Below are positions 1 to 8,594 of a stretch of 64,000 nucleotides of DNA, piece by piece. The position numbers and the translations under genes are program-made. Source of the stretch: Sphaerotilus microaerophilus (lineage in GTDB: Bacteria; Pseudomonadota; Gammaproteobacteria; Burkholderiales; Burkholderiaceae_C); assembly GCF_023734135.1 (NCBI RefSeq), contig NZ_AP025730.1:2666001-2730000 (forward strand), given 5' to 3'. The notes beneath the pieces are model-generated. The model saw only the letters and a program-made list of their open reading frames with translations, did not search any database and had not been told where the DNA came from. Position 1 is the first letter of the stretch, and each line of letters starts with the position of its first letter.

Positions 1-408
1 CGCCAGGGCGGCGGCCAGCGCCACCGACAGCGTCAGCCCGTTGCGCTGGTAGAGCCGGCCCAGCGGCGCCGGCCAGGCGTACTCGGCGTAGGTGCGCCCC
101 CGCACCTCGGCCATCGCCCGGGGCACGTTGACCTGGAACTCGTGCGGCGGGGCGTACTGGCAGGCGTGCAGGCAGGCGCCGCAGTTGTGGCAGAGGTTGG
201 CCAGGTAGTGCACATCGGCGCGGTGGAACTCCAGCCGGCGCGTCATGGCCGGGAACACCGCGCAGAAGCCCTCGCAGTAGCGGCAGGCGTTGCAGATCTG
301 CAGCACGCGGGCGACTTCACCCTCGGCCGAGTGGGCTGAAGGGGAAGAGACCGGTTGCCCGTCGGCCAGCGCCCGGGCTTCCTCGATCAAGGGGTCAAGC
401 GAGCGCAT
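1..408 (-). CDS. tcuB: TcuB, tricarballylate utilisation iron-sulfur protein (partial)
   Basis: This is the N-terminal 136 codons of a gene whose 3' end lies beyond the left edge. TcuB is known to re-oxidise the flavin of TcuA and pass electrons to the membrane quinone pool. Two ferredoxin-like cysteine clusters are visible: C39-x2-C42-x2-C45-x3-C49 and C73-x2-C76-x2-C79-x3-C83, the latter in a [16 protein letters not shown] context typical of TcuB/CitB. The transmembrane part would follow outside the window. The start codon lies inside the end of tcuA (14-nt overlap), which indicates translational coupling. Confidence is high for the family; the exact substrate (tricarballylate or a related tricarboxylate) is inferred. 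Confidence 0.88.
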   Translation of the reverse strand, partial: MRSLDPLIEEARALADGQPVSSPSAHSAEGEVARVLQICNACRYCEGFCAVFPAMTRRLEFHRADVHYLANLCHNCGACLHACQYAPPHEFQVNVPRAMAEVRGRTYAEYAWPAPLGRLYQRNGLTLSVALAAALA

Positions 409-1825
409 GCTGCACCTCTCGACCCCGTGCCGCGGCGGCCGCAGCGGCCGCGCGAGTGCCGGCGATGCGCCCGAAGGCGGTGCCGATCGACATGCCCACC
501 CCGGCGGTGTAGCCCTGGCCGAGCACGTTGCCGGCCATCATCTCGCCGGCGACGAAGAGGTTGGCGCTGGGCTGGCCGCCAAAGCGCACGGCGGCGGTCT
601 CGTCGGTGCGCAGGCCGAGGTAGGTGAAGGTCACCCCCGGGCGCAGCGCGTAGCCGTAGAACGGCGCGGTGTCGATGGGCCGGGCCCAGTGGCTCTTCAC
701 CGGGGCGAGGCCCTCGGTGCGGCAGTCGTCGAGCACGGTGTGGTCGAAGTGGCCGGCGTGATCGCGGCGGCAGGCGCGGTTGTAGTCGTTCAGGGTCTGC
801 ATGAAGGCGGTCTCGTCCAGGCCGAGCCGGCGCGCCAGCTCGGGCAGGCTGTGCGCCACCACGCCGGGGAACACGGGCGGCATGAAGCGGCCGACGGCCT
901 TGGCGTCGATCACCGACCAGGCGGTCTGCCCGGGCTGCTGGGCCACCAGGCGGCCCCAGATGGCGTAGCGCTTGGGCCAGAAGTCCTCGCCCTCGTCGTA
1001 GAAGCGCCGGGCCTCGCGGTTGACCACCACGCTCAGGCTGACGCAGTCGATGCGGGTGCAGATGCCGCCGTCGTAGAGCGGCGCGCGCGCGTCGATGGCC
1101 ACCATGTGAGCCTGCGTCGGGTCGCCGATGGCGTCGGCCCGGTGCTCCTCGATCAGGTGGCGCAGCAGCGTGCCCTGGTTGAAGCGGGTGCCGCGGATCA
1201 GGAAGTTGTCGGCCGGCCACTCGCCGCGCTCGTTGCGGCCCCAGGCCTCGCGCAGCCACTCGCGGTTGGACTCGAAGCCGCCCGCGGCCAGCACGCAGGC
1301 CTTGGCGGTGATGCGCTCATCGCCCACCCACGCGGCCACGAAGCGGCCGTCCTGCAGCTCGATGCGCTGCACCGGCGCCTGGTAGCGGATGCGCACGCCC
1401 AGGCGCTCGGCGCTGCGGAAGTAGGCGTTGACCAGCGCCTTGCCGCCGCCCATGAAGAAGGCGTTGGTGCGCGCCACGTGCAGGGCGCCCGACAGCGGTG
1501 GCTGGAAGCGCACGCCGTGGCGCTGCATCCAGCCGCGGCAGGTGGACGAAGCGCGGATCACCAGCCGGGCGAGCGGCTCGCTGGTGCGCCCGCCGGTGAC
1601 CTTCAGCAGGTCCTGCCAGTACTCCTCCTCGGGGTAGGCGTCGACCAGCACGTCCTGCGGCGCGTCGTGCATGCAGCGCAGGTTGCGGGTGTGGGCCGAG
1701 TTGCCGCCGCGCAGCTCGCGCGGGGCCGCTTCGAGCAGCAGGACGCTCGCGCCTGCTTCGGCCGCCATCAGGGCCGCACAGAGGGCGGCGTTGCCGCCGC
1801 CGATGACCAGCACATCCGTGCCCAT
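395..1825 (-). CDS. tcuA: TcuA, FAD-dependent tricarballylate dehydrogenase
   Basis: The 476-residue flavoprotein opens with the dinucleotide-binding motif [15 protein letters not shown] and has the length and overall pattern of the fumarate reductase/succinate dehydrogenase flavoprotein family (FAD_binding_2). The C-terminal stretch with [20 protein letters not shown] is the FAD-closing segment of TcuA-type enzymes. TcuA oxidises tricarballylate to cis-aconitate, which enters the TCA cycle. It overlaps tcuB downstream and lies 121 nt downstream of tcuR on the same strand, so the gene order is tcuR-tcuA-tcuB. No tcuC transporter is visible in the window, although it could lie to the left of tcuB. 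Confidence 0.88.
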   Translation of the reverse strand: MGTDVLVIGGGNAALCAALMAAEAGASVLLLEAAPRELRGGNSAHTRNLRCMHDAPQDVLVDAYPEEEYWQDLLKVTGGRTSEPLARLVIRASSTCRGWMQRHGVRFQPPLSGALHVARTNAFFMGGGKALVNAYFRSAERLGVRIRYQAPVQRIELQDGRFVAAWVGDERITAKACVLAAGGFESNREWLREAWGRNERGEWPADNFLIRGTRFNQGTLLRHLIEEHRADAIGDPTQAHMVAIDARAPLYDGGICTRIDCVSLSVVVNREARRFYDEGEDFWPKRYAIWGRLVAQQPGQTAWSVIDAKAVGRFMPPVFPGVVAHSLPELARRLGLDETAFMQTLNDYNRACRRDHAGHFDHTVLDDCRTEGLAPVKSHWARPIDTAPFYGYALRPGVTFTYLGLRTDETAAVRFGGQPSANLFVAGEMMAGNVLGQGYTAGVGMSIGTAFGRIAGTRAAAAAAAARGREVQHALA

Positions 1826-1873
1826 GAATCCGCCTCTTTGTTCAGACGGGCGGATTCTGGGAGGGTGGGACTG

Positions 1874-1888
1874 TTTCGTTAAATGAAA
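1874..1888. promoter_or_regulatory. Candidate LysR-type operator upstream of tcuA
   Basis: An imperfect dyad TTTCGTTAAATGAAA contains the T-N11-A pattern that LysR regulators recognise. It is the most AT-rich patch in the tcuR-tcuA gap and ends about 49 nt before the tcuA start. That TcuR binds here is inferred from position and pattern only. Confidence 0.4.
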
Positions 1889-1946
1889 TCGAGGCGCTGT
1901 TTATCGCGCTTCAGGCATCAATGCGGGCCGTCGGGACAGGGCGATC

Positions 1947-2840
1947 TCACACCTCGAACCGGGCTTGCTGGATGAGATCGCGAAAGGCCTGGGCGGCCGG
2001 TGAGAGCGCGGCCTCGCGGCGCTGCAGCAGCACCACCTTGCGCTTGACCACCGGGTTGGTCAGCGCGATCTTGCGCAGCCCCGGGCGGTCGCCCTCGCGG
2101 ATCGTGCTGGCCGGCAGGATCGCGCTGCCGACACCGGCGGCCACCAGGTTGATCGCGGTGGCGTGGTGCTGGACCTCGTAGTTGCCCTGCAGCCGGATGC
2201 CGCGCTTGGCGAGCTGGTAGTCCATGAAGATGCGCGTGGCCATGAAGCTGCTGACGCCGATCAGGTCGTTGTCACGCATGTCGGTCCAGCGCACCGACTT
2301 CTCGGCCTCCAGCGGGTGCGGCGAGCGGCAGACGAACACCAGCGGGTCGGCAAACAGCACCGCCTCCTGCAGCTCCGGGTGGGATTCGCCCTGCACCGCG
2401 ATGCCCAGCTCGGCCTTGCCGCCCAGCACCGACTGGCGCACCTCGTCGGACGAGCCATCGTGCAGGCGGATGCGGTTGGCCGGGTAGCGTGCGGCGTACT
2501 CGCGGATCAGCCCGGGCAGCACATGTGTGGTCATCGACGGGATGCAGGCCAGCACGATCTGCCCGGTGGCGTGCTGCGACATGTCCTTGAGCCGCTCCAC
2601 CGCGCTGGTCATGTCCTGCACGATGCTGCGCGCCTGGGGCAGGAACTCGCGTCCCACCGTGGTCAGCTCGACGCGGCGGGTGGTGCGGTTCAGCAGCTTG
2701 AGCCCGAGGTACTGCTCCAGCTTCTGGATGCGGCGCGTCAGGGCGGTCTGGGTGATGTGCAGGGCCTCGGCCGCCCGGTTGAAGCCGCCCAGCTCGGCAA
2801 TCACGACGAGGGCCTGGATGCCATCGAAATCGATCTTCAT
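1947..2840 (-). CDS. tcuR: LysR family transcriptional regulator, TcuR-like
   Basis: This 297-residue protein has the standard LysR layout. A winged helix-turn-helix fills residues 1-60 (GGFNRAAEALHITQTALTRR contains the recognition helix), and a periplasmic-binding-like effector domain spans roughly 90-290. Its position directly upstream of tcuA and on the same strand argues that it controls the tcu genes, as TcuR does in Salmonella, where tricarballylate is the co-inducer. The start at MKIDFDG is the only sensible one for the helix-turn-helix. The effector is inferred from the neighbours. Confidence 0.82.
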   Translation of the reverse strand: MKIDFDGIQALVVIAELGGFNRAAEALHITQTALTRRIQKLEQYLGLKLLNRTTRRVELTTVGREFLPQARSIVQDMTSAVERLKDMSQHATGQIVLACIPSMTTHVLPGLIREYAARYPANRIRLHDGSSDEVRQSVLGGKAELGIAVQGESHPELQEAVLFADPLVFVCRSPHPLEAEKSVRWTDMRDNDLIGVSSFMATRIFMDYQLAKRGIRLQGNYEVQHHATAINLVAAGVGSAILPASTIREGDRPGLRKIALTNPVVKRKVVLLQRREAALSPAAQAFRDLIQQARFEV

Positions 2841-2933
2841 GGGGACCTCGCTTTGGCGCGGATTCTCCCCGTGAATGCACCCGTTGCGCCTGCCGCCCCC
2901 GGTACAGGCGGCGGCCGTCCGGCCCGGCGGGTT

Positions 2934-4043
2934 CTAGCGTGCCGGCCAGGGCCGCGCCAGCGGCTCGCCGACGAACAGGCCCTGGCCGGGCCGGGCCACC
3001 GACTTCCAGTAGGCCTCCAGCAGGGTGTCGCCCGCGGTGTAGCGGTGCACCAGCACGGAGGCCTGCGGGAACTTGCCGGTGTGGTTGCAGGGCTCCTCGA
3101 CCGTGCCGTAGCTGGCGGTGGCACCGGCGTCCAGCCAGGCGGTGACGGGCATCTGGCCATTGGCGTCGGGCAGCCGGCCGGCGTGGGAGGTGAGGTGGTC
3201 GGCCGCGGCGCCGGGCAGGTAGCGGTTGGTGGCGATGCCGGGCACCGTGGCCAGGCCAGTGAAGTAGAACAGCACGTCGCTGCGGTCGGTGACGAGGTTG
3301 CTCCCGGTGCCGGCGCTGTTGTCGAGGTAGACCATCGGCACGCCGGGCAGGCCGGAGCCCGCGGCGGCAAGGGCCTGGAAGTCTTCCCAGCGCACGCTGC
3401 GCGTGACATCGCTGGTGCGCACGAGGTAGCCACTGCCGCGCGGCCGGCTGCCGTCGGCTGCCACACCCCGGTCGATCAGTGCCTGGGCGGCGCTCAGCGT
3501 GGCCGCGCCCAGCATCATCGACGGGCGGATCTGGTGGTCCCGCCAGGGGCGCCCGCTGCCGCTGGCGTAGTAGGGCGAGGCCTGGGTGGCGCGGCAGCCG
3601 CCGCAGTAGGCCGTGTCGTAGCCGAAGGCGAAGGCACTGGTGATGCCCATGGCGCAGCTCCCCTGCACGCGGGAGGGGCGTGTCCACGTCAGCAGCGTGG
3701 CCTGCACGTGGCCGGGCAGGCGCGCGTCCAGCTGGGCCTTGACGGCGCTGAAGTCGCTGGCGCTGATGGCAGCCTGCCCGGTGGGCAGGTCGATGCGGAT
3801 CACGTTGGCGGCGGGCACGCCGCGGGCGCGCTGGTAGGCCAGGCCGATGGACTCGCTGAGCGCGTCGCCGTTGGCGATCACCACCGCCAGCTCATTGGCG
3901 GTGAGCTGCTCGGCGGGCGCCGTTTCGCCCCCGCCGCCTCCGCAGCTGGCGATCAGGCAGGCCGAGCCGATCAAGAAGGCCAGCAGGTGGGGGCGGGGCG
4001 TGTGGCGTACGTGGGGCGTATGGGGCATCTGGGGCAGGCTCAT
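2934..4043 (-). CDS. TIGR03790-type lipoprotein of unknown function
   Basis: The start at 4043 (MSLPQMP) gives 369 residues and puts a signal peptide with lipobox LIASC in place; a longer frame to 4130 adds 29 residues unlike a leader. After a poly-Gly stretch come segments I recognise from the TIGR03790 family: a GVPAANVIRIDLP strand, the ITSAFAFGYD region, a DHLTSHAGRLPD loop and the WLDAGATASYGTVEEPCN signature. Members are large exported proteins of unknown function. It follows the metallohydrolase gene by 105 nt on the same strand, so it may share the SoxYZ-like transcript. No catalytic residues can be assigned. Confidence 0.72.
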   Translation of the reverse strand: MSLPQMPHTPHVRHTPRPHLLAFLIGSACLIASCGGGGGETAPAEQLTANELAVVIANGDALSESIGLAYQRARGVPAANVIRIDLPTGQAAISASDFSAVKAQLDARLPGHVQATLLTWTRPSRVQGSCAMGITSAFAFGYDTAYCGGCRATQASPYYASGSGRPWRDHQIRPSMMLGAATLSAAQALIDRGVAADGSRPRGSGYLVRTSDVTRSVRWEDFQALAAAGSGLPGVPMVYLDNSAGTGSNLVTDRSDVLFYFTGLATVPGIATNRYLPGAAADHLTSHAGRLPDANGQMPVTAWLDAGATASYGTVEEPCNHTGKFPQASVLVHRYTAGDTLLEAYWKSVARPGQGLFVGEPLARPWPAR

Positions 4044-4148
4044 GCCCGCCTTGTACCCGCTCGCAGGGCGGGCGCAGACGCATCCACGCGGGCAGGGCGG
4101 GGCAGCGTGACAAACCCGACGCCAGGGCACAGGCCGAGGGCCGATGCG

Positions 4149-5183
4149 TCAGCGGCCTGGCGTTCGACCTGCCGTCAGCACCTCGCGCTCGTAGCGCGGG
4201 TAGAGGTGGGCGACGTTGCGGATGTACTCGGTCTGGAACGCGGCCCAGCCGCGGAACTCGGCCGGCACCGGGGCGCGGAGCACCTCGTTCATGTCCCAGC
4301 CCTCACGCGCCCAGCGGGTGAAGGACCCATCCACCCAGCGCAGGAAACGCTGGGTCTGCGCCAGGCCCTGCAGGTCATCGCGCACCGGGCCGTGGCTGGG
4401 CACCACGGTGCGCACGCCGGCGGCCTGCAGCAGGGCGGGCAGGCGCTCCAGGCTGGCCAGCCAGGGGCCGATGCGGGCATGCGGCGTGGTCGGGATGCGG
4501 TCGGTGAACACCAGCCCGCCGACGAAGGCGACGCCGCTGGCGCGGTCGATCAGCACCAGGTCGGAGTCGGTGTGGCCCTGCAGTTCGTGCAGCTCGAATT
4601 CGCGGCTGCCGACCTGCCAGCGCCGGCCGGCGGCGGGGACGTCGAGGTCACGCTCGGGCAGCAGCGGCTCGGTGGCCTTCATCCAGTCGCCGCAGAGGCG
4701 GTAGAGGTTGGTCGCATAGGCCTCGGCCTCGCGGGCCATGCCGGCGCGTGTGGCGGGCGTGGCCAGGCGTGGCACGTCGGCAAAGCCCTGGTTGCCCAGG
4801 AAGTAGTCCGGGTGCAGGTTGAGGTGGATGACCTGCACCACCGGCTCGGTGGTCGTGCGGGCGATGAGGGCGCGCAGCTGCTCGCCGTACTTCCGGGAGG
4901 TCCCGGTGTTGACCACCACCACGCCGGCCCCGGTGCTGAAGAAGCCGGTGTTGATGATGTTGCAGCCGTTGGGCACCGTGAAGTCGGCATTGGCGCCCTC
5001 GACCACCCAGGCGCCGGCGGCCAGGGCGCGGGCGCGCAGGCCGTAGTCGAGCCGCTCGACGTTGACCACGGGTGCGCTGGCCGCGGCACTGGCATCGGCG
5101 GCCTGGGCTGCCTCGGGGGCCAGTGCGACCGGCAGCGCGAGGGCAGCGGCCAGCAGGCCGCTCAGAACGGGGGTGGATCGCAC
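4149..5183 (-). CDS. MBL-fold protein of the quinoprotein relay (SoxH-like) type
   Basis: The 344-residue exported protein (signal peptide to about residue 29) has the metallo-beta-lactamase fold and matches the SoxH-like metallohydrolases that sit beside SoxYZ-like carriers and PQQ dehydrogenases. The normally invariant HxHxDH motif reads N122-L-H124-P-D126-Y127, and the bridging-Asp position in FVGGLVF (around 223) is Gly. H204 (GHTDSD) and H264 (SHGPV) are kept. A full dizinc site therefore looks unlikely, unless this subfamily uses other residues. It lies 12 nt downstream of the SoxYZ-like gene, almost certainly in one operon. The family role (post-translational or electron relay) is poorly known. 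Confidence 0.78.
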   Translation of the reverse strand: MRSTPVLSGLLAAALALPVALAPEAAQAADASAAASAPVVNVERLDYGLRARALAAGAWVVEGANADFTVPNGCNIINTGFFSTGAGVVVVNTGTSRKYGEQLRALIARTTTEPVVQVIHLNLHPDYFLGNQGFADVPRLATPATRAGMAREAEAYATNLYRLCGDWMKATEPLLPERDLDVPAAGRRWQVGSREFELHELQGHTDSDLVLIDRASGVAFVGGLVFTDRIPTTPHARIGPWLASLERLPALLQAAGVRTVVPSHGPVRDDLQGLAQTQRFLRWVDGSFTRWAREGWDMNEVLRAPVPAEFRGWAAFQTEYIRNVAHLYPRYEREVLTAGRTPGR

Positions 5184-5195
5184 GGTGGGGCCTCC

Positions 5196-6044
5196 TCAGT
5201 CCAGCCGCGCGTCGATGCGGTTGCCATTGTTGTCGGTGCCCACGATGCGCAGGCTGCCCGTGGGCCGCTGTGGGAAGTCGAAGGAGAACACCGGGTTCTC
5301 GCTCACCGGCTCATAGGTGGCCAGGCGCAGCAGCTCGCGGTCGGCCTCGTCGCGCACGCTCAGCTTGTTGACGTAGAAGGCCGGGATGCCGCCGACCAGG
5401 CCGGTGTCCATCGGGTGCATCACCCGCAGGCGCAGCCGCGCGGCGCCGGGCACCGGCGTGGCGGCGGCACTCGAAGCGGGCGCACCGTCGAAGACCTTGC
5501 CGCTGACCAGGCCGAGCGTCTGCGTCCAGCTGCCGTCCTTGCGCGTGGCGCCGCTGACGGTGCAGCCGCCGCCGGCCGAATCGACCCAGGTGCCACCGAC
5601 GTGCCAGAGCCCGTCGCGTGTGCGCACCGCGGCGCGCACCGGGCTGGCCTGCTCCAGCTTGAAGCGGAAGGACACGGCGGGCAGCGCCGCCATCGGCTGG
5701 TACTCCAGCACGCGGCGGATCGGGTTGCGGTCCACCAGGACCACGATGCGCTCGATGCCCTCCAGCCCCTGCACCGCGACGGTGACGGGCACGTTCATCG
5801 GGTCCTCGGCAAAGGCCGGGCCGCGCACCGTGACGCGCTCGTCGAACACCGCCCGCTCGCCGCCCAGGTACTCGCGGCGCATGTCGCCCCAGGGCAGGGA
5901 CTTGAAGGGGTCGCCCTCGTAGGGGTCCGCGGTGGCCTGGGCCGGTGCCGGCGCGGGCTTGGCGGGGGGAGCTGCCTGCACGGCCAGGGCGGCGAGCGCC
6001 AACCCCAGGAGCCAGATCCAGCGCAGCGATGAGGTGGTATTCAT
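5196..6044 (-). CDS. Quinoprotein dehydrogenase-associated SoxYZ-like carrier (fusion)
   Basis: This 282-residue periplasmic protein (signal peptide to about residue 24) joins a SoxY-like domain (about 50-185) to a SoxZ-like domain (about 195-282). In true SoxY the carrier cysteine lies in a C-terminal GGCGG arm; here a GGGCTVSG segment with C161 precedes a short linker to the SoxZ half, whose MHPMDTGL and IPAFYVNKLSVR strands are typical. Such fused carriers occur next to SoxH-like proteins and PQQ-dependent dehydrogenases, where they are proposed to pass electrons or modify the enzyme. No PQQ dehydrogenase is present nearby. Confidence 0.85.
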   Translation of the reverse strand: MNTTSSLRWIWLLGLALAALAVQAAPPAKPAPAPAQATADPYEGDPFKSLPWGDMRREYLGGERAVFDERVTVRGPAFAEDPMNVPVTVAVQGLEGIERIVVLVDRNPIRRVLEYQPMAALPAVSFRFKLEQASPVRAAVRTRDGLWHVGGTWVDSAGGGCTVSGATRKDGSWTQTLGLVSGKVFDGAPASSAAATPVPGAARLRLRVMHPMDTGLVGGIPAFYVNKLSVRDEADRELLRLATYEPVSENPVFSFDFPQRPTGSLRIVGTDNNGNRIDARLD

Positions 6045-6078
6045 GCTCGTCGTCCGAGGTGTGCCGCAGGAACCGGAT

Positions 6079-6121
6079 TCACCCCCTCTCCCCTTGTGGG
6101 AGAGCGTGGGGGTGAGGGGTT
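6079..6121. repeat. REP-like palindromic element between SoxYZ-like and TonB receptor genes
   Basis: A bipartite hairpin is formed by CACCCC and CTCTCCC on the left with GGGAGAG and GGGGTG on the right, around a short CTTGT loop. The CCCTCTCCC/GGGAGAGnnnGGGGTGAGGGG pattern closely resembles palindromes dispersed in intergenic regions of many GC-rich proteobacteria. No T-run follows on either strand, so it is not a standard intrinsic terminator. Only this copy is seen in the window. Confidence 0.55.
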
Positions 6122-6123
6122 GA

Positions 6124-8334
6124 TCAGAACTTGCGCTGGTAGCGCAGCGAGACGAGGGCGTTGCGGCCCATCGCCGGCTCGAAGTAGCGGCCGTTGGCGT
6201 CGCCCACGATCACGCTGCCGACGTAGCGCTTGTCGGTCAGGTTGTCGATGCGCGCCAGCAGCTCCAGCTGGTCCTGCGTGGACAGGGCGAAGCGGTGGCG
6301 ATAGCGCAGGTTGACGATGCCCCAGCCGGCGGCGAAGTCGCTGTTGCTGTCGTTCACCGCCGTGCGGCCCTGGCCGCGCCACTCCAGCGCGGTTTCTGCG
6401 CCGGTGCTCCAGAACGGCGTCCAGGCGACCTCGGCATAGCCCCCCGTGCGCTGGGTGCCGGCGATGCGGTTGCCGGCCGGCACCGGGGTGTTGGGCGTGG
6501 TGCAGGGGATGCCGCTGCAGGTGAGGAAGTTGTCCTCGTAGGTGGCGTGCAGCACGCTGACGCTGGCCAGGCTGCGCCAGCTCGGGCTGATGCGCCAGCT
6601 GCCGGCCAGCTCCGCGCCGTAGCGCTGGGTGCGGCCCACGTTCTGGTACGAGGCCCGCCCGCCCTGGTTGAAGGCGATGCCGATCTCGTCGTCGGTGCGG
6701 ATGTCGAACAGCGCGAAGTCCAGCGCCAGGCCGGCGCTGCGCCACTTGGCGCCCAACTCGAACTGGCGGCTGGTCTGCGCCTGCAAGGTGGTGTTGAAGC
6801 CGCTGGTGGTGGTGCTGGCCGGGTAGGCCAGCTCGCCCAGCGTGGGCGACTCGTAGCCCTGTGCCGCGCTGGCGTGCAGGGTGAGCTGCGGGCTCAGGCT
6901 CCAGCGCAGGCCGGCCACCGGGTTGGTGTAGCTGAAGGTGCGCTCCCCGGAGTCGTCGCCGTTGGTGGTGCCGGTGCGGATGTAGTGGTCCTCCACCTCG
7001 ACCAACAGCCGCCCGCTGCGCAGGCCCAGGCTGGCCTGCCAGGTGGGGGCGAAGCGCCAGTCCGCCTGCACGAAGGCCTCGCGGGTCTCGGCGGTGTTGA
7101 TCTCGTCGCGGCGCAGCGTGCCCTGCGCGCCATAGACCGGTGCGGTGGCCGGGCCGGTGTAGTTCTCGTAGCCCTGGCGGTCGTCGCGCTGCTTCTCCAG
7201 GTTCACGCCGGTGACCACATCGACCTGGTCGGCAAAGCGCCACAGCAGGCGGCCTTCGATCCCGCCATAGCGCCGCGTGAAGTCGATGATGCCGCCGCCG
7301 TGGCGGGCGTTGGCCTGCGTGCCGGCGGCAATCGCCAGGTACTGCACCGGCGTGCGCTGGCCCGCGTAGGCGGCCAGCTGGCTCTGCACCAGGCCGCTGT
7401 CGGCAAAGCGGTGCACCCAGCTCGCGCCCAGCTGGGTCTGGTCGATGGTCTTGCGGGTGTCGAAACTCTCGGCCTGCGGCGTGGTGCTGTCCGGATCCTG
7501 GTTGAACTGGTCGCGCGACAGGCCCAGCGGGTCGTCGGCGCGCTGGCGCTGGTGGTTGGTCAGCACGGTGACGCGGTCGCTCTCGCCGCGCCAGCCCAGG
7601 CGCAGGTTGAACAGGCCGCGGCTGGCCTCGCTCTGAGGACGGAAGCCATCGATCTCCATCGCCTGCAGGCTGCTGGCGATCTCGAAGCCCTCGCCGATGG
7701 GGGCGGCCACGCCCAGGCGCAGCTGGTGCAGGCCGTGGCTGCCCAGGTCCACGCCGGCTTCCAGCCGGGTCTCGCGCACGGGCTGGGAAAACACCGCGAT
7801 CACGCCGCCCGAGCTGTTGCCGTACAGCGCCGAGAAGGGGCCACGCAGCACCTCGATGCGTTCCGTGCCGGCGAGGTCAAAGTGGCCGACCTGGCCCTGG
7901 CCGTCGGGCATCGTTGCCGGGATGCCGTCGGTGTACAGGCGCAGGCCGCGCACGCCGAAACCGGCCCGGGCGCCGAAGCCGCGCGAGCTGATCTGCAGGT
8001 CCTGCGCGTAGTTGTTGCGGTTGGCCACCACCAGGCCGGGCACCTGGGCCATGGCCTCGGAGAGGTTGATCATCGGGCCGGCGGCGCGCAGCGATTCGCT
8101 GCCGACCACGCCGATGGCGTAGGGGGCATCGATGACGCGCTGGGCGCGGGTGGAGGCGGTGATGACCACCGGCTCCAGGTTGTCGGCCGGCGCGGTCTGC
8201 GCACCGGCCCACAGGGGCAACGCCGCCAGGCCGGCGAGCAGGCTGCCGCAGCCGGCGCGGCCAAGGGCCACAGGCAGCTGGCACAGGCTCGGGCGGGGTT
8301 GGACGGGAGCGAGGAGGGGGGTGACGCGGGACAT
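6124..8334 (-). CDS. TonB-dependent outer-membrane receptor
   Basis: The chosen start at 8334 (MSRVTPLL) gives 736 residues with a signal peptide ending near GAQTAP; a frame extends 42 codons further but reads as non-coding. A plug domain follows (about 55-160, with VVITAST, ISSRGFG and RIEVLRGPFSALYG motifs), then a 22-strand-type barrel ending in an aromatic residue (RYQRKF), as expected for BamA recognition. Receptors of this kind import iron chelates, cobalamin or other large ligands with TonB-ExbBD energy; no TonB genes lie nearby. I found no cobalamin-riboswitch consensus upstream. Its position before the SoxYZ-like pair suggests a linked substrate or cofactor. Confidence 0.9.
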   Translation of the reverse strand: MSRVTPLLAPVQPRPSLCQLPVALGRAGCGSLLAGLAALPLWAGAQTAPADNLEPVVITASTRAQRVIDAPYAIGVVGSESLRAAGPMINLSEAMAQVPGLVVANRNNYAQDLQISSRGFGARAGFGVRGLRLYTDGIPATMPDGQGQVGHFDLAGTERIEVLRGPFSALYGNSSGGVIAVFSQPVRETRLEAGVDLGSHGLHQLRLGVAAPIGEGFEIASSLQAMEIDGFRPQSEASRGLFNLRLGWRGESDRVTVLTNHQRQRADDPLGLSRDQFNQDPDSTTPQAESFDTRKTIDQTQLGASWVHRFADSGLVQSQLAAYAGQRTPVQYLAIAAGTQANARHGGGIIDFTRRYGGIEGRLLWRFADQVDVVTGVNLEKQRDDRQGYENYTGPATAPVYGAQGTLRRDEINTAETREAFVQADWRFAPTWQASLGLRSGRLLVEVEDHYIRTGTTNGDDSGERTFSYTNPVAGLRWSLSPQLTLHASAAQGYESPTLGELAYPASTTTSGFNTTLQAQTSRQFELGAKWRSAGLALDFALFDIRTDDEIGIAFNQGGRASYQNVGRTQRYGAELAGSWRISPSWRSLASVSVLHATYEDNFLTCSGIPCTTPNTPVPAGNRIAGTQRTGGYAEVAWTPFWSTGAETALEWRGQGRTAVNDSNSDFAAGWGIVNLRYRHRFALSTQDQLELLARIDNLTDKRYVGSVIVGDANGRYFEPAMGRNALVSLRYQRKF

Positions 8335-8594
8335 GGCGGCGGGGGAAGCGGAATTGCGCGGAATCCTCTCGCCGGCACGGCGTCGGCGCCAGTCGGGATC
8401 TACCCTCCCGGGCATGGGTGGAGCGGGGTGGCGGCCCCTGTCGGCCCCCCTTGGCTGCACCGAAGTGAGACAGCCCGGCGCCCCACGGCTTGATGTGGAT
8501 CCAGTACGGGCCTGGAGCAGGGGGCTCGCCTAGGGGATCTCCCGGGGGAGCAGGGACCAGGCCGCCGTGCCGGGATGACTTGATGGCGTGGTTT

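Noticed and set aside
2163..6032. A 1289-codon plus-strand open frame across tcuR, TIGR03790, MBL and SoxYZ-like genes
   Set aside because: It lies antisense to four recognisable genes, has no domain, and is Ala/Gly/His-rich as expected from reading GC-rich codons in reverse.
8335..8594. Cobalamin or other riboswitch in front of the TonB receptor
   Set aside because: I looked for the B12-box and related conserved cores on the minus strand and did not find them; the gap holds no other clear signal.
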